Shown here piece after piece: positions 8,278 through 16,653 of a DNA stretch of 64,000 nt. Position 1 is the stretch's first letter. The number at the start of each line of letters is the position of its first letter. Below the pieces are notes generated by a model. It was not told the origin of the DNA and made no database searches. It saw only the letters and a program-made list of their open reading frames with translations. Both the position numbers and the translations under genes were made by a program. This stretch comes from Variovorax gossypii. GTDB lineage: Bacteria; Pseudomonadota; Gammaproteobacteria; Burkholderiales; Burkholderiaceae_C. The stretch spans positions 248,001 to 312,000 of the forward strand of contig NZ_RXOE01000004.1 of NCBI RefSeq assembly GCF_003965815.1, read 5' to 3'.

Positions 8278-9578
8278 GCCGCCACCGCCTCCTTCTCGGC
8301 CACCAGCACCTGCTGGAGCTGCAGGCCCACGGCGTCGAAGCGCTTCGAGAGCCGGCCGGCGTCGCCGCGCAGGCGCGCCATGGTCGAGGCTTCGCGCGCC
8401 AGAAGATGCGCCTGCACGGCGGAGCCTTCGAGGCTCAGGCGCAGGTCGACTTCGCCGAGCTTCGGCAGCGCCAGCGACACCGTGGTCGACCAGCGGCGCT
8501 TGCCCTCTTCCTCCACCGCACCGCTGTCGCGGGCATCGGGCTGCGCATGCTCTTCCTCGACCGACCAGCTCATCGGCACGTCGGGCCAGGCCTGGCCGCT
8601 CCAGCGGAAGACGGCGGTCGCCAGCAAGTCCAGCTGCTGGTGCACGAGCGTGACGGCCTGCGGATGGATCACTTCGGCGCCGCGCGATGCCGGCGCGGCC
8701 GCGGCGCCATCGGCCTGGCGCGCGGAATCGCCCACGCGATGAGCGGCCATCGAAGAATCGAGCGTGCCACCGGGCGACGACGCGCTCTCCGGCTGCCGAT
8801 AGGCCGCCTGCACCCGCGCCGCGTCGTTCGCCGCGGCCTGTTCCAAAGGCTGCGGTTTGCCTTGCATGAAAGGGCCGTCGGCGTTCCGCGATTGCGCATC
8901 GCCGGCGGATGCCTGCGGTGCAACCGCATTCGCCGCGCCGGCCCCATCGCCTTTGTGCACCGGGGCTTGCGCCGGCGCCGCGAGCGAAGGCAATGCATCG
9001 GGAGAATCGACGATCGCCGCCAGCGCGGCGGCAGTCGCCGCCGGCGACGCGACCGGTGCACCGGCCTCGGCCTTCGCAGCCACCGGCACGGCCCATTGCG
9101 CCTGCGGTTCCTGCCTCATCTGCGCGAGAGAGCGACCACCCGCCGCGAACGACGCCAGGTGCGACTCGTAGAAGAGGCCGCTGTCCGACACGGTCTGCGC
9201 CAGCACGCCGGCCAGCTGCGCCGCGCTCACGGCTTGCCCGCGCGTCGGCACCAGCGGCGCAGCGCCGCGCACCGGGCCCGGCTGCGCCTGCAGGTCGGCC
9301 AGCACGGCACCGATCACGCGCGCCGCGACCGACAGCCGGGCGGCCACCGAGGACGGGGCACCCGCGGCGAGATGCGCGGTGCCGCCGGCCGCGGCGCCGG
9401 GAATCTGCCTGTCGAGCGCTGCATTGGAAGGCAGCCGCACATCGTTCTCGACCTTGCCGATCGCCACCGCCGGGCCGGGCGCGCCTATCGCGGCCTCGGG
9501 CTTGATGCCGAGGACGTCGAGGCGCGGCGCCAGCCTTGCGGCAAGCAGTGCGTCGAGCAATCCGGCGAGTCCAGTCAT
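8274..9578 (-). CDS. FliK-like hook-length control protein, second copy
   Basis: The 434-residue protein is Ala/Pro-rich and low-complexity through most of its length, with a compact C-terminal domain (about 340-430). That domain reads LPKLGEVDLRLSLEGSAVQAHLLAREASTMARLRGDAGRLSKRFDAVGL, matching the Flg_hook fold of FliK. The canonical fliK is at 20435-21862 after fliJ, so this is an additional, diverged FliK-type protein. It is coupled by overlap to the FlhB-like C-terminal gene and follows fliT by 43 bp. It may help switch export substrates. That role is inferred from domain and context. Confidence 0.8.
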   Translation of the reverse strand: MTGLAGLLDALLAARLAPRLDVLGIKPEAAIGAPGPAVAIGKVENDVRLPSNAALDRQIPGAAAGGTAHLAAGAPSSVAARLSVAARVIGAVLADLQAQPGPVRGAAPLVPTRGQAVSAAQLAGVLAQTVSDSGLFYESHLASFAAGGRSLAQMRQEPQAQWAVPVAAKAEAGAPVASPAATAAALAAIVDSPDALPSLAAPAQAPVHKGDGAGAANAVAPQASAGDAQSRNADGPFMQGKPQPLEQAAANDAARVQAAYRQPESASSPGGTLDSSMAAHRVGDSARQADGAAAAPASRGAEVIHPQAVTLVHQQLDLLATAVFRWSGQAWPDVPMSWSVEEEHAQPDARDSGAVEEEGKRRWSTTVSLALPKLGEVDLRLSLEGSAVQAHLLAREASTMARLRGDAGRLSKRFDAVGLQLQQVLVAEKEAVAA

Positions 9579-9621
9579 GATTCGGCTTCTTCGGTGTGTC
9601 GGGTCCGGGCGGCGGGCGCGC

Positions 9622-9954
9622 TCAGTGCGGCGGCCCGTAGGCCCGGCCGAGGTTCTTCTGCTGGGTCAGATAGCCCATGCGCCCGATCAGGTCCTCGAGC
9701 TGCGGCTTGATGAGCCCCGACACCTCCGCCTGGTCCGAGCGGATGCGCTCGAGCAGAAAGAGCACGTGCTCGACCTGCTCCGCATCCAGCGACTCGTGCG
9801 GCTCGATGACTCGCAGGCGATCCACCATGGCCGAGCAGCGCTCCTCGAGCGCGGGGAGCTGGCCCCATTCCTTGGCGTGCGCCAGCACGAGCATCGAAGC
9901 GATGGTCGCAGCCAGCTCTTCGTAGCAATAAACGACCTCACTCCGGAATGCCAT
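9622..9954 (-). CDS. fliT: Flagellar export chaperone FliT
   Basis: FliT binds the filament cap FliD before export and can restrain FlhDC. The start chosen (MAFRSEVVYCYEELAATIASML, 110 aa) has an AGGAAAA Shine-Dalgarno 4-5 nt upstream. An earlier in-frame ATG at 9981 would add nine residues but has no ribosome site. The protein is all-helical, with a C-terminal amphipathic stretch (VSGLIKPQLEDLIGRMGYLTQQ). The call rests on size, helicity and position directly after fliD-fliS, since FliT sequences diverge strongly. Confidence 0.82.
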   Translation of the reverse strand: MAFRSEVVYCYEELAATIASMLVLAHAKEWGQLPALEERCSAMVDRLRVIEPHESLDAEQVEHVLFLLERIRSDQAEVSGLIKPQLEDLIGRMGYLTQQKNLGRAYGPPH

Positions 9955-9982
9955 GTTTTCCTGTTTCTCTTGCGGTTGCATT

Positions 9983-10402
9983 TCAGCTGCGGGCCCGCTC
10001 GTCGATCTCCCGCCAGGCGGAAGCGATGTTCTCGAGCAGCCGGTCGGCCTCTTCCAGGGCCTGCACGTCGTTGTGCAGGTTGGCCCGGAACAGCCGCTGG
10101 ACGATGTAGTCGTACAGCGCCGACAGGTTGCCCACGAGTTCGGCGCCGGCCTCGCCGGCTGCCTTGGCGTCGAGAGCGGCCTTCAGGCCGTTGTCGACGA
10201 TGCCGATGGCCTTGGAGATCGCATTGCCCTTGGCCTCGATCTCGCCTGTCGCCATGTGGTGACGGGCCATGCCGATGGCGGTCTTCGCGCCATCGAAGAG
10301 CATCACGATGAGCTGGTGCGGCGACGCGCTCATCGCGCTCGTTTCCACGCCGACGCGGGCATACGCGCCGGCGCCCGTGCGCATGTTGTGGGAGGTGTAC
10401 AT
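9983..10402 (-). CDS. fliS: Flagellin export chaperone FliS
   Basis: FliS caps the flagellin C-terminus to stop premature polymerisation in the cytoplasm. The 139 residues show the family pattern: AGAYARVGVETSAMSASPHQLIVMLFDGAKTAIGMARHHM in the first two helices, then GNAISKAIGIVDNGLKAAL and ALYDYIVQRLFRAN. It lies 33 bp downstream of fliD and just before fliT, the standard fliDST order, and should be co-transcribed with them. Confidence 0.95.
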   Translation of the reverse strand: MYTSHNMRTGAGAYARVGVETSAMSASPHQLIVMLFDGAKTAIGMARHHMATGEIEAKGNAISKAIGIVDNGLKAALDAKAAGEAGAELVGNLSALYDYIVQRLFRANLHNDVQALEEADRLLENIASAWREIDERARS

Positions 10403-10435
10403 CCGCTGGTCTCCGTGTCTGCTGCTTCAGTACGC

Positions 10436-11878
10436 CTACTTGCTGCTGCTCGACATCGCCTCGAACTGCTGCGTGAGGTAGTTCTTGGTGTTGTTCATCT
10501 TGTTGATCAGCACGTCGAGCTGGTTGAACTGCGCGCGATAGCGGGCGACCGTGGAGTCCACGCGCAGCTGCATCGCGTCGTACTGGGTGTCGAGCTCCTT
10601 GATCGTCGCGGTCACGCCGTCGCTCGCCACCTTCAGGGAACCCTTGGTGACGTCGTCCACCAGGGCGTCGATCTGCTTGCCGTAGCCGGCCGTGCTGCCC
10701 GTGGCGCTGGAGAACATGTTCGCCACGCCCTTCAGGTTGTTGGCGAGGGCCTTGTCGAGCTTGTCGGAATCCACGGCCAGGGTGCCGTCCTTCTGGAAGG
10801 ACACGCCGATCTCGGTGAGCACCTTCATGCTGTTGCCGGTGCCGGCCTGCGGCGTGGTGAGAGCCTGGCGGATGCGGGTCTGCAGGTTGCGCAGCGTGCT
10901 GTCGCCCACCAGCGCGGCGGCGGTGTTGGTGTCGGCGTCGTACGTGGTCAGCGAGGTGGCGGTGCTCTGCAGGGCGTTGTAGGCCTTCACGAAGTCGTTG
11001 ATCGCAGTCTTCGCGCCGGCCGTGTTCTCCTTCATCGAGAGCCCGGTCTTTCCGGTGTTCACCAACGTCAGCGTGGCGCCCTGGATGGCTTCCTTCACGG
11101 TGTTGGTCGCGCTGGTGATGTCGATGCCGTTGACGTTGAGCTTCGCGTTCTGCGCCGCCGCCGTCTGCTTCAGGTTCTGCGTGCCGGCCGGGTCGTTGTT
11201 CAGCAGGTTCTGCAGCGCGGCGTCGCCGTCGACCGAGATCCGCATGCTCGACTTCTCGCCGGTCTGCGAGGAAGTCAGCACAAGGCGGTTGGGCGTGCCG
11301 CTGCCGTCGTTCACGATGCTGGCCGTCACGCCGGCGTTGGCGCCGTTGATCGCGTTGCGGATGCCTTCCAGCGTGTTGTTGGTCGGATCGATGGTGATCG
11401 ACTTGGCCGTCTGGCTCGCGTCCGCGGTGAAGGTGGCCCCGGTGTACTTGCCGGTCGCGGCGTCGAGGGTGCCGCCCGAGACGGCGCCGAAGTCGATGGT
11501 GATCTTGCCGTTGCCGATCGCTGTCTTGGTGTCGGCCTGGCCCGCGCTCACCACGGTCTGCGCCTGCGCGAGCTGCGTCACGTCGATGGTGTAGTTGCCG
11601 GCCGCGCTCGCGTCGGTGGCGGTTGCCGACAGGATGCCGCTGACCGTCGGCGTGCCGGTCACGCTCTGGAACAGAGTCGGGTCGCCCAGCTTCTTGGCCG
11701 CCGTCTGCAGCGTGGCGAGGGCGCTCTGGATCGTGCCGTAGGCCGACAGCTTGCTCGTGTAGCTCTTGGCCTTGGCCTGCAGCGCCACCATGGGCTGCTT
11801 CTCGGCCGTCTCGAGCTGCGTGAGCAAGGAGGCGAGGTCGAGATTGGCGCCTACGCCGAGGCTGCTGATGGTTGCCAT
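10436..11878 (-). CDS. fliD: Flagellar filament capping protein FliD
   Basis: FliD forms the cap at the filament tip where flagellin is inserted. The 480-residue protein starts MATISSLGVGANLDLASLLTQLETAEKQPM, matching the FliD N-terminal coiled-coil domain. It ends with the C-terminal D0/D1 helices (VDSTVARYRAQFNQLDVLINKMNNTKNYLTQQFEAM). The Ala/Thr/Gly-rich middle is typical of exported axial proteins. It sits 50 bp after flaG and leads the fliDST group. No separate sigma-28 promoter was found in front of it, so it may be read from the flaG or fliC transcript. Confidence 0.96.
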   Translation of the reverse strand: MATISSLGVGANLDLASLLTQLETAEKQPMVALQAKAKSYTSKLSAYGTIQSALATLQTAAKKLGDPTLFQSVTGTPTVSGILSATATDASAAGNYTIDVTQLAQAQTVVSAGQADTKTAIGNGKITIDFGAVSGGTLDAATGKYTGATFTADASQTAKSITIDPTNNTLEGIRNAINGANAGVTASIVNDGSGTPNRLVLTSSQTGEKSSMRISVDGDAALQNLLNNDPAGTQNLKQTAAAQNAKLNVNGIDITSATNTVKEAIQGATLTLVNTGKTGLSMKENTAGAKTAINDFVKAYNALQSTATSLTTYDADTNTAAALVGDSTLRNLQTRIRQALTTPQAGTGNSMKVLTEIGVSFQKDGTLAVDSDKLDKALANNLKGVANMFSSATGSTAGYGKQIDALVDDVTKGSLKVASDGVTATIKELDTQYDAMQLRVDSTVARYRAQFNQLDVLINKMNNTKNYLTQQFEAMSSSSK

Positions 11879-11928
11879 GTGGATGCTTTCCTGTCTGTCC
11901 TTGATTTAGAGTGCCGGTGCCGGGGGCC

Positions 11929-12297
11929 TCAGGCCGCCTGGTCCACCAGCAGCCCGTTGCCGTCGTGCATCAGCTTCGCGATGCGCACGACTTCTTCATT
12001 GGGAATCTGGCGAATGACCTCGCCGCTGGCGCGATCGACCACCTTGACGACGACCATGTCCGTTTCCTTGTCGACCTCGAACTGCAGGCCGACCTCGCGC
12101 AGCGCGAGCGACTCGTTCACCTGCCGCACAGCCTGCTCGACCTGGACCGGCGTCGCGTCGTTCTTCGCGTCGTCCTTCCCGGCCGTGGCCGCGCCGCGCA
12201 CGTCCGCACCCGCCCCCGAGACGCCGCCGACGAGCAGCTGCGTCCACTGGTTGTCCTTCACGGAATTCGCCGACATGGGGTTCAACATCATTTCCAC
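11929..12297 (-). CDS. flaG: FlaG family flagellar protein
   Basis: The 122-residue protein has the FlaG C-terminal domain: VEQAVRQVNESLALREVGLQFEVDKETDMVVVKVVDRASGEVIRQIPNEEVVRIAK. The N-terminal half is variable. FlaG proteins affect filament length in several bacteria, but the mechanism is poorly defined. A start at the second or third Met (MMLNPM) is equally possible. It lies between fliC and fliD, the usual position, and three stable hairpins separate it from fliC. Confidence 0.88.
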   Translation of the reverse strand: MEMMLNPMSANSVKDNQWTQLLVGGVSGAGADVRGAATAGKDDAKNDATPVQVEQAVRQVNESLALREVGLQFEVDKETDMVVVKVVDRASGEVIRQIPNEEVVRIAKLMHDGNGLLVDQAA

Positions 12298-12314
12298 CTT
12301 GTTGTGCTGGGTTC

Positions 12315-12362
12315 GCTGTCCTCTGCGGCCTCGCCCGCCAGGGCATGGCCGCAGAGGACAGC
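12315..12362 (-). terminator. Perfect 16-bp inverted repeat between fliC and flaG
   Basis: GCTGTCCTCTGCGGCC (12315-12330) is repeated exactly inverted at 12347-12362 around a 16-nt loop. It is the last of three hairpins met by transcription leaving fliC and ends shortly before the flaG start. There is no T-run, so it may be an attenuator, an RNA-processing or stability element, or a repetitive palindrome rather than a simple terminator. Its last two bases are shared with the next hairpin, so the two compete. Confidence 0.6.
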
Positions 12363-12397
12363 GCAGGCACTCCCGGCTTGCTCCGGGGGGCCTGCGC
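12361..12397 (-). terminator. Second hairpin downstream of fliC
   Basis: GCGCAGGC (12361-12368) pairs with GCCTGCGC (12390-12397), with an inner CCCGG/CCGGG pair at 12372-12376 and 12383-12387. It overlaps the neighbouring 16-bp hairpin by two bases. Confidence 0.5.
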
Positions 12398-12400
12398 CCG

Positions 12401-12430
12401 CCGGACCCCGCCCTTTCGGGAGGGGCCCGG
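12401..12430 (-). terminator. First hairpin after fliC, GAAA tetraloop
   Basis: In the transcript direction this folds as CCGG/CCGG, CCCC/GGGG and CCC/GGG stems with two single mismatches and a GAAA (GNRA) loop. It begins about 30 nt after the fliC stop. It is the best candidate for partial termination or 3'-end protection of the abundant flagellin mRNA, although no U-tract follows. Confidence 0.55.
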
Positions 12431-12461
12431 CATTCCTCTTCCTTGGGTCAGTTCCTTTCGA

Positions 12462-14120
12462 TCAACGCAGGAGCGACAGCACGCCTTGCGTGGTCTGGTT
12501 GGCTTGCGACAGCACCGAGGTACCGGCTTGCTGCAGGATCTGGGCGCGCGTCATGTTCGACACTTCGACCGCGTAGTCGGCGTCTTCGATGCGCGAACGC
12601 GACGAGGACAGGTTGGTCACCGTGGTGCCGAGGTTGGCGATCACCGAGTCGAAACGGTTCTGCACCGCACCCAGCGAGCTGCGCAGCTTGTCGACCTTCG
12701 ACAGGGCGGCGTCGAGGGCCTTGAGCGGGTCGACGGTCGACTTGGCATCGCTCACGGCGTTGGTCGTCAGCTTGCCGGGCTTGGTGGAGTCCGCGTACAC
12801 GACGCTGCCTTGCGCATCGGTCACCACACCATTGGCGTTCAGGTTGATCGATTCAGCGGCGGTCGTCGTCAGGCCGCTCACACCGATGTAGGCACCGGTC
12901 ACGGCACCGCCGGCTGCTGCCACTGCGTAGGCAGCGGTAGCGCCACCGCCGTCGATGTCGATGCTGCCCGCGCCAGCGTTGATCTTGGCGGCAACCTGGT
13001 CGGCCGTGGCGCGCTCACCTGCAACCGCGAAGGTGCTGGCGCCGGCTGCTGCCGTCACCACGGTGTACGAAGCGCCGGTCGCGCCGATGGTGATCGAATC
13101 GCCAGCAGCGGACATGCCGGTGGCTTGCTCGAGCACCGCCGACAGCGTGGCAGCGGTCGTTGCGCCAGCGCCCGTCTTGGTCAGGTTCTTCGAAGCGTCG
13201 AGGTACAGGGCCGAGCCGTCGGCTGCGTCGGTCATCGCGCCGTTGCTGTCGATCTTGACGTCCATCGAACGGTTGCCGAGCTTGACCGTGGCGGTCACGC
13301 TGGTGCCGGCCGGCGGGGTCAGGGATGCGAGCGTGTTGGCCTGGCTGCGGGTGGCTTCCGTGGCGGTGTAGCTCTTGGTCGCTGCGCTGTAGGTGTAGGT
13401 TGCGCCGCCGGTCATGGTGACCGTGCCGCCGTCCTGCATCTTGGCCAGCACGTCGTTGGCCGTGGCGCCGTTGGCGGCAGTGGTCAGCGTGCGGCTGTAG
13501 GCCGTGATGCCGTTGGTCGTCGCACCAGCGGTGAAGCCGGCGACCAGCAGGTCGGAAGCCGTGGCGGTCTTGTTCTTCGAACCGGTGTTGTTGACGTTGA
13601 AGCCGTCCAGGCCCAGGGTCTTGGCGCTGATTTCCTGCAGGTCGATGTCGATGGTTTCGCCATCGTTCGCGCCGACTTGCACGGTCAGCTTGCCGGCGTC
13701 AGCCGACAGGACCTTCACGCCGTTGAACTGGGTCTGTTCCGACACGCGGTTGATTTCGTCCAGACGCTGGCTGATTTCCGACTGGATCGAGTCCAGGTCG
13801 CTGGCCGAGTTCGTGCCCGTGCCGGCTTGCACCGACAGTTCGCGGATGCGCTGCAGGTTGTTGTTGACTTCGGTCAGGGCGCCTTCGGTCGTCTGGGCGA
13901 TCGAGATGCCGTCGTTGGCGTTGCGGGTCGCTTGCGTCAGGCCCTTGATGTTGGCCGTGAAGCGGTTGGCGATGGCCTGGCCGGCGGCATCGTCCTTGGC
14001 GCTGTTGATGCGCATGCCCGAAGACAGGCGCTCGATGGCGCTGTTCAACGCCGACTGCGACTTGTTGAGGTTGTTCTGCGTGATGAGAGAGAGGCTGTTC
14101 GTGTTGATGACTTGCGCCAT
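12462..14120 (-). CDS. fliC: Flagellin
   Basis: This is the filament subunit, 552 residues. The conserved N-terminal D0/D1 region reads MAQVINTNSLSLITQNNLNKSQSALN, then SSGMRINSAKDDAAGQAIANRF and the Toll-like-receptor-5 type region around LQRIRELSVQAGTGTNS. The C-terminal D1/D0 is RIEDADYAVEVSNMTRAQILQQAGTSVLSQANQ. The middle (about 190-450) is Ala/Thr/Gly-rich variable D2/D3. It is the only flagellin in the window. A perfect sigma-28 promoter lies about 100 bp upstream, giving a leader of about 90 nt. An AGGAGTC Shine-Dalgarno precedes the ATG. Confidence 0.97.
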   Translation of the reverse strand: MAQVINTNSLSLITQNNLNKSQSALNSAIERLSSGMRINSAKDDAAGQAIANRFTANIKGLTQATRNANDGISIAQTTEGALTEVNNNLQRIRELSVQAGTGTNSASDLDSIQSEISQRLDEINRVSEQTQFNGVKVLSADAGKLTVQVGANDGETIDIDLQEISAKTLGLDGFNVNNTGSKNKTATASDLLVAGFTAGATTNGITAYSRTLTTAANGATANDVLAKMQDGGTVTMTGGATYTYSAATKSYTATEATRSQANTLASLTPPAGTSVTATVKLGNRSMDVKIDSNGAMTDAADGSALYLDASKNLTKTGAGATTAATLSAVLEQATGMSAAGDSITIGATGASYTVVTAAAGASTFAVAGERATADQVAAKINAGAGSIDIDGGGATAAYAVAAAGGAVTGAYIGVSGLTTTAAESINLNANGVVTDAQGSVVYADSTKPGKLTTNAVSDAKSTVDPLKALDAALSKVDKLRSSLGAVQNRFDSVIANLGTTVTNLSSSRSRIEDADYAVEVSNMTRAQILQQAGTSVLSQANQTTQGVLSLLR

Positions 14121-14219
14121 GTTCGACTCCTGATTGATGAAAAAAGGTTGTGGACTCCGGCTTTCGGCCGTAACGCTGGACCCGCTTCCACTGTGAGACT
14201 CAAGCCATCGTTGACTTGG

Positions 14220-14246
14220 TTATCGGCCAGCGTCCTGGAACCTTTA
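14220..14246 (-). promoter_or_regulatory. Sigma-28 promoter of fliC
   Basis: The minus strand reads TAAA, exactly 15 nt, then GCCGATAA, a perfect match to the sigma-28 (FliA) consensus. It lies 100 bp upstream of the flagellin start codon and 66 bp downstream of the fliE stop, so fliC has its own late promoter even though fliE is on the same strand. Confidence 0.92.
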
Positions 14247-14311
14247 GGGGGTCGTACGAAAAAGTTCGCCTGCGCGCCCCGGGAGCCACACCCTTCGAGT
14301 CTTCAACCCGG

Positions 14312-14629
14312 TCAGGCCTGCAGATTCATCACTTCCTGGTAGGCCGTCACCAGCCGGCTGCGCACCTGCAGGCCGGTCTGGAACGCGACGTTCGCCTTCT
14401 GCAGGTCGACCATCACGTCGTTGAGCGCGACGCCGGGCTTGCCCAGCTCGAAGGACTCGGCCTGCGCATAGGCCTGCTGCTGAGCGCCGCTGATGTTGGC
14501 GAGCGAGCGCTTGAGCTCGGCCGCGAAGCCTCCGGCCTCGGCCGGCGCGGCCGTAGACGGCGCAATGCCCGTCTGGACCGCGGTGGTCCGCATCTGCTGC
14601 AGGACCGATTCGATGGCGCTGATGGACAT
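14312..14629 (-). CDS. fliE: Flagellar hook-basal body complex protein FliE
   Basis: FliE joins the MS ring to the proximal rod. The start chosen, MSISAIESVLQQMRTTAV, gives 105 residues and follows a good AGAGGA site; the open frame upstream has no FliE character. The C-terminal part SFELGKPGVALNDVMVDLQKANVAFQTGLQVRSRLVTAYQEVMNLQA is the family signature. It is transcribed away from fliF, whereas in enterics fliE stands alone before fliF in a similar divergent way. The 284-bp gap to fliF holds a candidate class II operator. Confidence 0.95.
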   Translation of the reverse strand: MSISAIESVLQQMRTTAVQTGIAPSTAAPAEAGGFAAELKRSLANISGAQQQAYAQAESFELGKPGVALNDVMVDLQKANVAFQTGLQVRSRLVTAYQEVMNLQA

Positions 14630-14749
14630 GGTGATCCTCTTCCTCTTGTATGTCTGAACACTTCCGCGTGACTTGACACGGAGGAGCGAAGTCCTCCGGC
14701 TGGCTTGCAGCGTATCAAGGGAAGACCCCGATTCAAGCGCGCAACTGAG

Positions 14750-14807
14750 GGCAAAAACCCCGGCTGTTCGGCCATTCGAAATCCGGGTGACTGCTGACAA
14801 TCGTCCG
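14750..14807. promoter_or_regulatory. Candidate class II operator between fliE and fliF
   Basis: On the minus strand, CCGAACA-N3-GGGGTTTTTGCC (14771 down to 14750) is nearly identical to CCGAACA-N3-GGGGTTTTCGCC before flgA (59410-59431). In both cases a -10-like hexamer lies about 55 nt downstream, here GATACG at about 14716. Next to it on the plus strand are TGTTCGGCCATTCG (14765) and CAATCGTCCG (14798); the latter also recurs before flgA. An FlhDC site is the natural candidate for a divergent fliE/fliF control region. The binding protein is inferred. The rest of the 14630-14913 gap shows nothing else distinct. Confidence 0.5.
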
Positions 14808-14913
14808 CGAAACGAACAGGCCGTGGACGACATCACCGGCCCTCCGGAATGAAATCTCAACATCGAAATCCCTCTCCCAGCATGGCAACGGCCGCGAAGA
14901 AGAAGGTGCATCC

Positions 14914-16653
14914 ATGAGCACGGCTGCGCCAGCGGGCGCGCTGCCCGCGGCAGACAACGGCCCTGCCTCGGCCTCGCTCATCGAACGCATGCGTGCGCAG
15001 CCCCGGCTGCCGCTGATCATCGGCGGCGCGGCCCTTGTGGCCGCCGCGGCCGCGTTCATGCTCTGGAGCCGCGGGCCCGACTACAAGGTGCTCTATACCA
15101 ATGTGTCGGACCGCGACGGCGGCGCGATCATCGCGTCGCTGCAGCAGATGAACGTGCCCTACAAGTTCGCCGACGGCGGCGGCGCGATCCTGATCGCGGG
15201 CGACAAGGTGGCCGAGACGCGCCTCAAGCTGGCGGCCCAGGGCCTGCCCAAGGCCGGCGGCGTGGGCTTCGAACTGATGGACAACCAGAAGTTCGGCACC
15301 AGCCAGTTCGCCGAGCAGGTCAACTACCAGCGCGGGCTCGAGGGCGAGCTGGCGCGCTCCATCGAATCCATCGGCGCCATCGAGTCGGCCCGCGTGCACC
15401 TGGCGCTGCCCAAGCCGTCGCTGTTCGTGCGCGAGCAGAAGAAGCCCTCGGCCTCGGTGGTGCTCGCGCTGGCGCGCGGACGCGGCATCGACGAGGGACA
15501 GGTCAGCGCCATCGTGCACATGATCTCCAGCAGCGTGCCCGACCTCGACGCCAAGAGCGTCACCGTGGTCGACCAGCGCGGCAACCTGCTGTCTTCCGCG
15601 CGCGGCACCGATCGCGGGCTGGACGTGAGCCAGCTCAAGTACACGCAGGAGATCGAGCAGGGCTATATCCGCCGCATCGAGGCGATCCTGCAGCCGATCG
15701 TGGGCGCGAACAACGTGCGCGCGCAGGTGGCGGCCGACATCGACTTCTCGGTGGTCGAGCACACCGACGAGAAATACAAGCCCAACCAGGACCCGTCGCA
15801 GGCCGCCATCCGCAGCCAGCAGAGCAGCGAGTCTGCGCAGCACGGCGGCGGCCAGCCCGGCGGCGTGCCGGGCGCGCTGTCGAACCAGCCGCCGGTGAAC
15901 CCGACCGCGCCGATCACCGGGCCGCGCGCGCCGAACGCGCCGGGCACGCCGCCCGCACCGGGAACCCCGGGCGCGCCGGGAGCACCGGGCGCCGCCGCCT
16001 CGACGGCAGGCACCGCCTCCACCGGCCCGAGCAGCTCGCGCAAGGACACCACCACCAACTACGAACTCGACCGCACCATCCGCCACGTGCAGCAAGCCGC
16101 CGGCGGCGTGAGGCGCCTGTCGGTCGCCGTGGTGGTGAACAACCGCGACGCGGTGGACGCGAGCGGCAAGACAGCCAGCCGCGCCCTCACCCCGGCAGAA
16201 CTGGAGCAGATCCGCAACCTCGCGAAGGAAGCCATGGGCTTCAGCCAGGACCGCGGCGACTCGCTCAACGTGGTGAACAGCGCCTTCGCACGCGATGCCG
16301 ACAGCGGCCCCGCGCCCGAGGTTCCGTTCTGGCGCGACCGCGAGAACCTCGACCTCGCCAAGACGGCCGGCCAGTACCTGCTGTACGCACTGCTCGCGCT
16401 CTTCGCGTGGCTGGCCGTGCTGCGACCGCTGATGCGCAAGCACCTGGCTCCGCCGCCCGCGCCCGTGGCGGCCGCCCCGGTCGTCGCCGCCCCCGCCGAG
16501 CCGGACCCGAACGCACCGTCGGCCGACGAGAGCCTGCGCGAACGCGAGGCCAACCGTCGCAAGGCCGACATGGAATACGCCCACCAGGCCGCCGACAAGG
16601 ATCCGAAGATGGTCGCGGCCCTGATCCAGCACTGGATGAACAACGATGAGTAG
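14914..16653 (+). CDS. fliF: Flagellar MS-ring protein FliF
   Basis: FliF builds the membrane MS ring on which the motor and export gate assemble. The 579-residue protein has a first membrane helix at about 29-50 (LPLIIGGAALVAAAAAFML), then the YscJ/FliF ring-building domains (VLYTNVSDRDGGAIIASLQQMNVPYKF...). A Pro/Gly/Ala-rich loop at about 325-370 contains repeated PG(T/A)PGAPG. The second membrane helix is near 490-510, followed by a C-terminal tail that binds FliG (KMVAALIQHWMNNDE). It overlaps fliG by 8 bp and opens the fliFGHIJK operon. Confidence 0.96.
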   Translation: MSTAAPAGALPAADNGPASASLIERMRAQPRLPLIIGGAALVAAAAAFMLWSRGPDYKVLYTNVSDRDGGAIIASLQQMNVPYKFADGGGAILIAGDKVAETRLKLAAQGLPKAGGVGFELMDNQKFGTSQFAEQVNYQRGLEGELARSIESIGAIESARVHLALPKPSLFVREQKKPSASVVLALARGRGIDEGQVSAIVHMISSSVPDLDAKSVTVVDQRGNLLSSARGTDRGLDVSQLKYTQEIEQGYIRRIEAILQPIVGANNVRAQVAADIDFSVVEHTDEKYKPNQDPSQAAIRSQQSSESAQHGGGQPGGVPGALSNQPPVNPTAPITGPRAPNAPGTPPAPGTPGAPGAPGAAASTAGTASTGPSSSRKDTTTNYELDRTIRHVQQAAGGVRRLSVAVVVNNRDAVDASGKTASRALTPAELEQIRNLAKEAMGFSQDRGDSLNVVNSAFARDADSGPAPEVPFWRDRENLDLAKTAGQYLLYALLALFAWLAVLRPLMRKHLAPPPAPVAAAPVVAAPAEPDPNAPSADESLREREANRRKADMEYAHQAADKDPKMVAALIQHWMNNDE

